From Tindallia californiensis (lineage in GTDB: Bacteria > Bacillota > Clostridia > Peptostreptococcales > Tindalliaceae), in NCBI RefSeq assembly GCF_900107405.1, contig NZ_FNPV01000004.1, positions 270,580-334,579 of the forward strand: DNA of 64,000 nucleotides, given 5' to 3'. The translations under genes were made by a program, and so were the position numbers. Below are positions 63,708 through 64,000 of this stretch, piece after piece. How positions within the stretch are numbered: position 1 is the first letter of the stretch; every line of letters starts with the position of its first letter. The notes under the pieces were generated by a model that was not told the DNA's origin, did no database searches, and worked only from the letters and a program-made list of their open reading frames with translations.

Positions 63708-63736
63708 TTGACATGAAGCGATAAAGATGGTAAAGT
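63708..63736 (+). promoter_or_regulatory. rRNA promoter P1
   Basis: TTGACA (63708-63713), a 17-base spacer and TAAAGT (63731-63736), just downstream of tRNA-Ile. Confidence 0.7.
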
Positions 63737-63800
63737 AATAAAGTCGCTAAAACACAGCGACGGCAACAAATGCGAAGCGAAAAACAAGACAAAAAAGGTA

Positions 63801-63829
63801 TTGACATCGAAAGCAGAGCATGGTAAGAT
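63801..63829 (+). promoter_or_regulatory. rRNA promoter P2
   Basis: TTGACA (63801-63806), a 17-base spacer and TAAGAT (63824-63829). It lies 93 bases after P1 and shares the flanks ATGGTAA and AAGTCGCT with it, so one is probably a duplicate of the other. The leader after it holds the boxA-like TTCTTTGAAAACTGAACAG (63871-63889) and a CACGTT-AA-AACGTG hairpin (63907-63920). Confidence 0.75.
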
Positions 63830-63958
63830 AATCAAGTCGCTTAAGAGCGGCAAGAAATAAGCAAAGAGAGTTCTTTGAAAACTGAACAGCAGAGAGAACG
63901 AAACCACACGTTAAAACGTGATGGAAAACGCAAGCAAAAGCTTGGGTACAGGAAGAAT

Positions 63959-64000
<42 letters not shown>

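Overview
The window reads as chromosomal DNA of an anaerobic, low-GC, Gram-positive member of the Clostridia. Evidence: strong AGGAGG-type ribosome binding sites, TTGACA/TATAAT promoters with 17-base spacers, a T-box leader, GlgC/GlgD paired glycogen synthesis, an electron-bifurcating flavin/iron-sulfur cluster, a ferredoxin-domain EtfA, a sortase and a spore-cortex-type GH18 enzyme. I see no insertion sequence, prophage or CRISPR array. The species cannot be named from this sequence.

Layout. 1-1.9 kb: the tail of an unknown gene and two unrecognised genes. 1.9-5.9 kb: L-asparaginase, then an ACT-domain regulator, homoserine dehydrogenase and homoserine kinase (threonine branch). 6-14.6 kb: glycogen operon glgC-glgD-glgA-glgP, a GH13 alpha-glucan hydrolase and a TrpR-like regulator; aspartokinase faces it convergently. 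16-23.6 kb: a PHP hydrolase, then an aromatic amino acid operon (DAHP synthase, tyrA, aroA, pheA, aroC, aroB). Its leader encodes an aromatic-rich peptide followed by mutually exclusive RNA pairings and a terminator, so it looks like a ribosome-mediated attenuator. 23.6-29.6 kb, minus strand: a three-gene NuoE/NuoF/(GltD-NuoG fusion) complex best explained as a Stn-type (Sporomusa-type Nfn) transhydrogenase.

30-41 kb: sortase, BTAD regulator, Cache membrane protein, UbiB-like kinase with a phasin-like partner, sirtuin, a TetR/cation-efflux pair with its operator, polysaccharide deacetylase and a BaeRF-family protein. Three of these transcription units have sigma-B-like promoters. 40.6-57 kb: signalling and housekeeping genes (PAS-GGDEF, HD-GYP, AI-2E-family permease, GH18, gamma-glutamyltransferase, glutaminyl-tRNA synthetase, receiver protein, Nudix, CYTH-CHAD, two nitroreductases, and a chemoreceptor with a zinc-binding CZB-like sensor outside the membrane).

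57-64 kb: an iron-sulfur protein, then a serine-specific T-box (UCC specifier) ahead of serA, an FAD-linked 2-hydroxyacid dehydrogenase, etfB and etfA with no terminator between them. The window ends with tRNA-Pro(UGG), tRNA-Ile(GAU), duplicated rRNA promoters and the first bases of a 16S rRNA gene.

The three most interesting points are the leader-peptide attenuator of the aro operon, the serine T-box that controls an electron-transfer-flavoprotein dehydrogenase together with serA, and the Stn-type complex.
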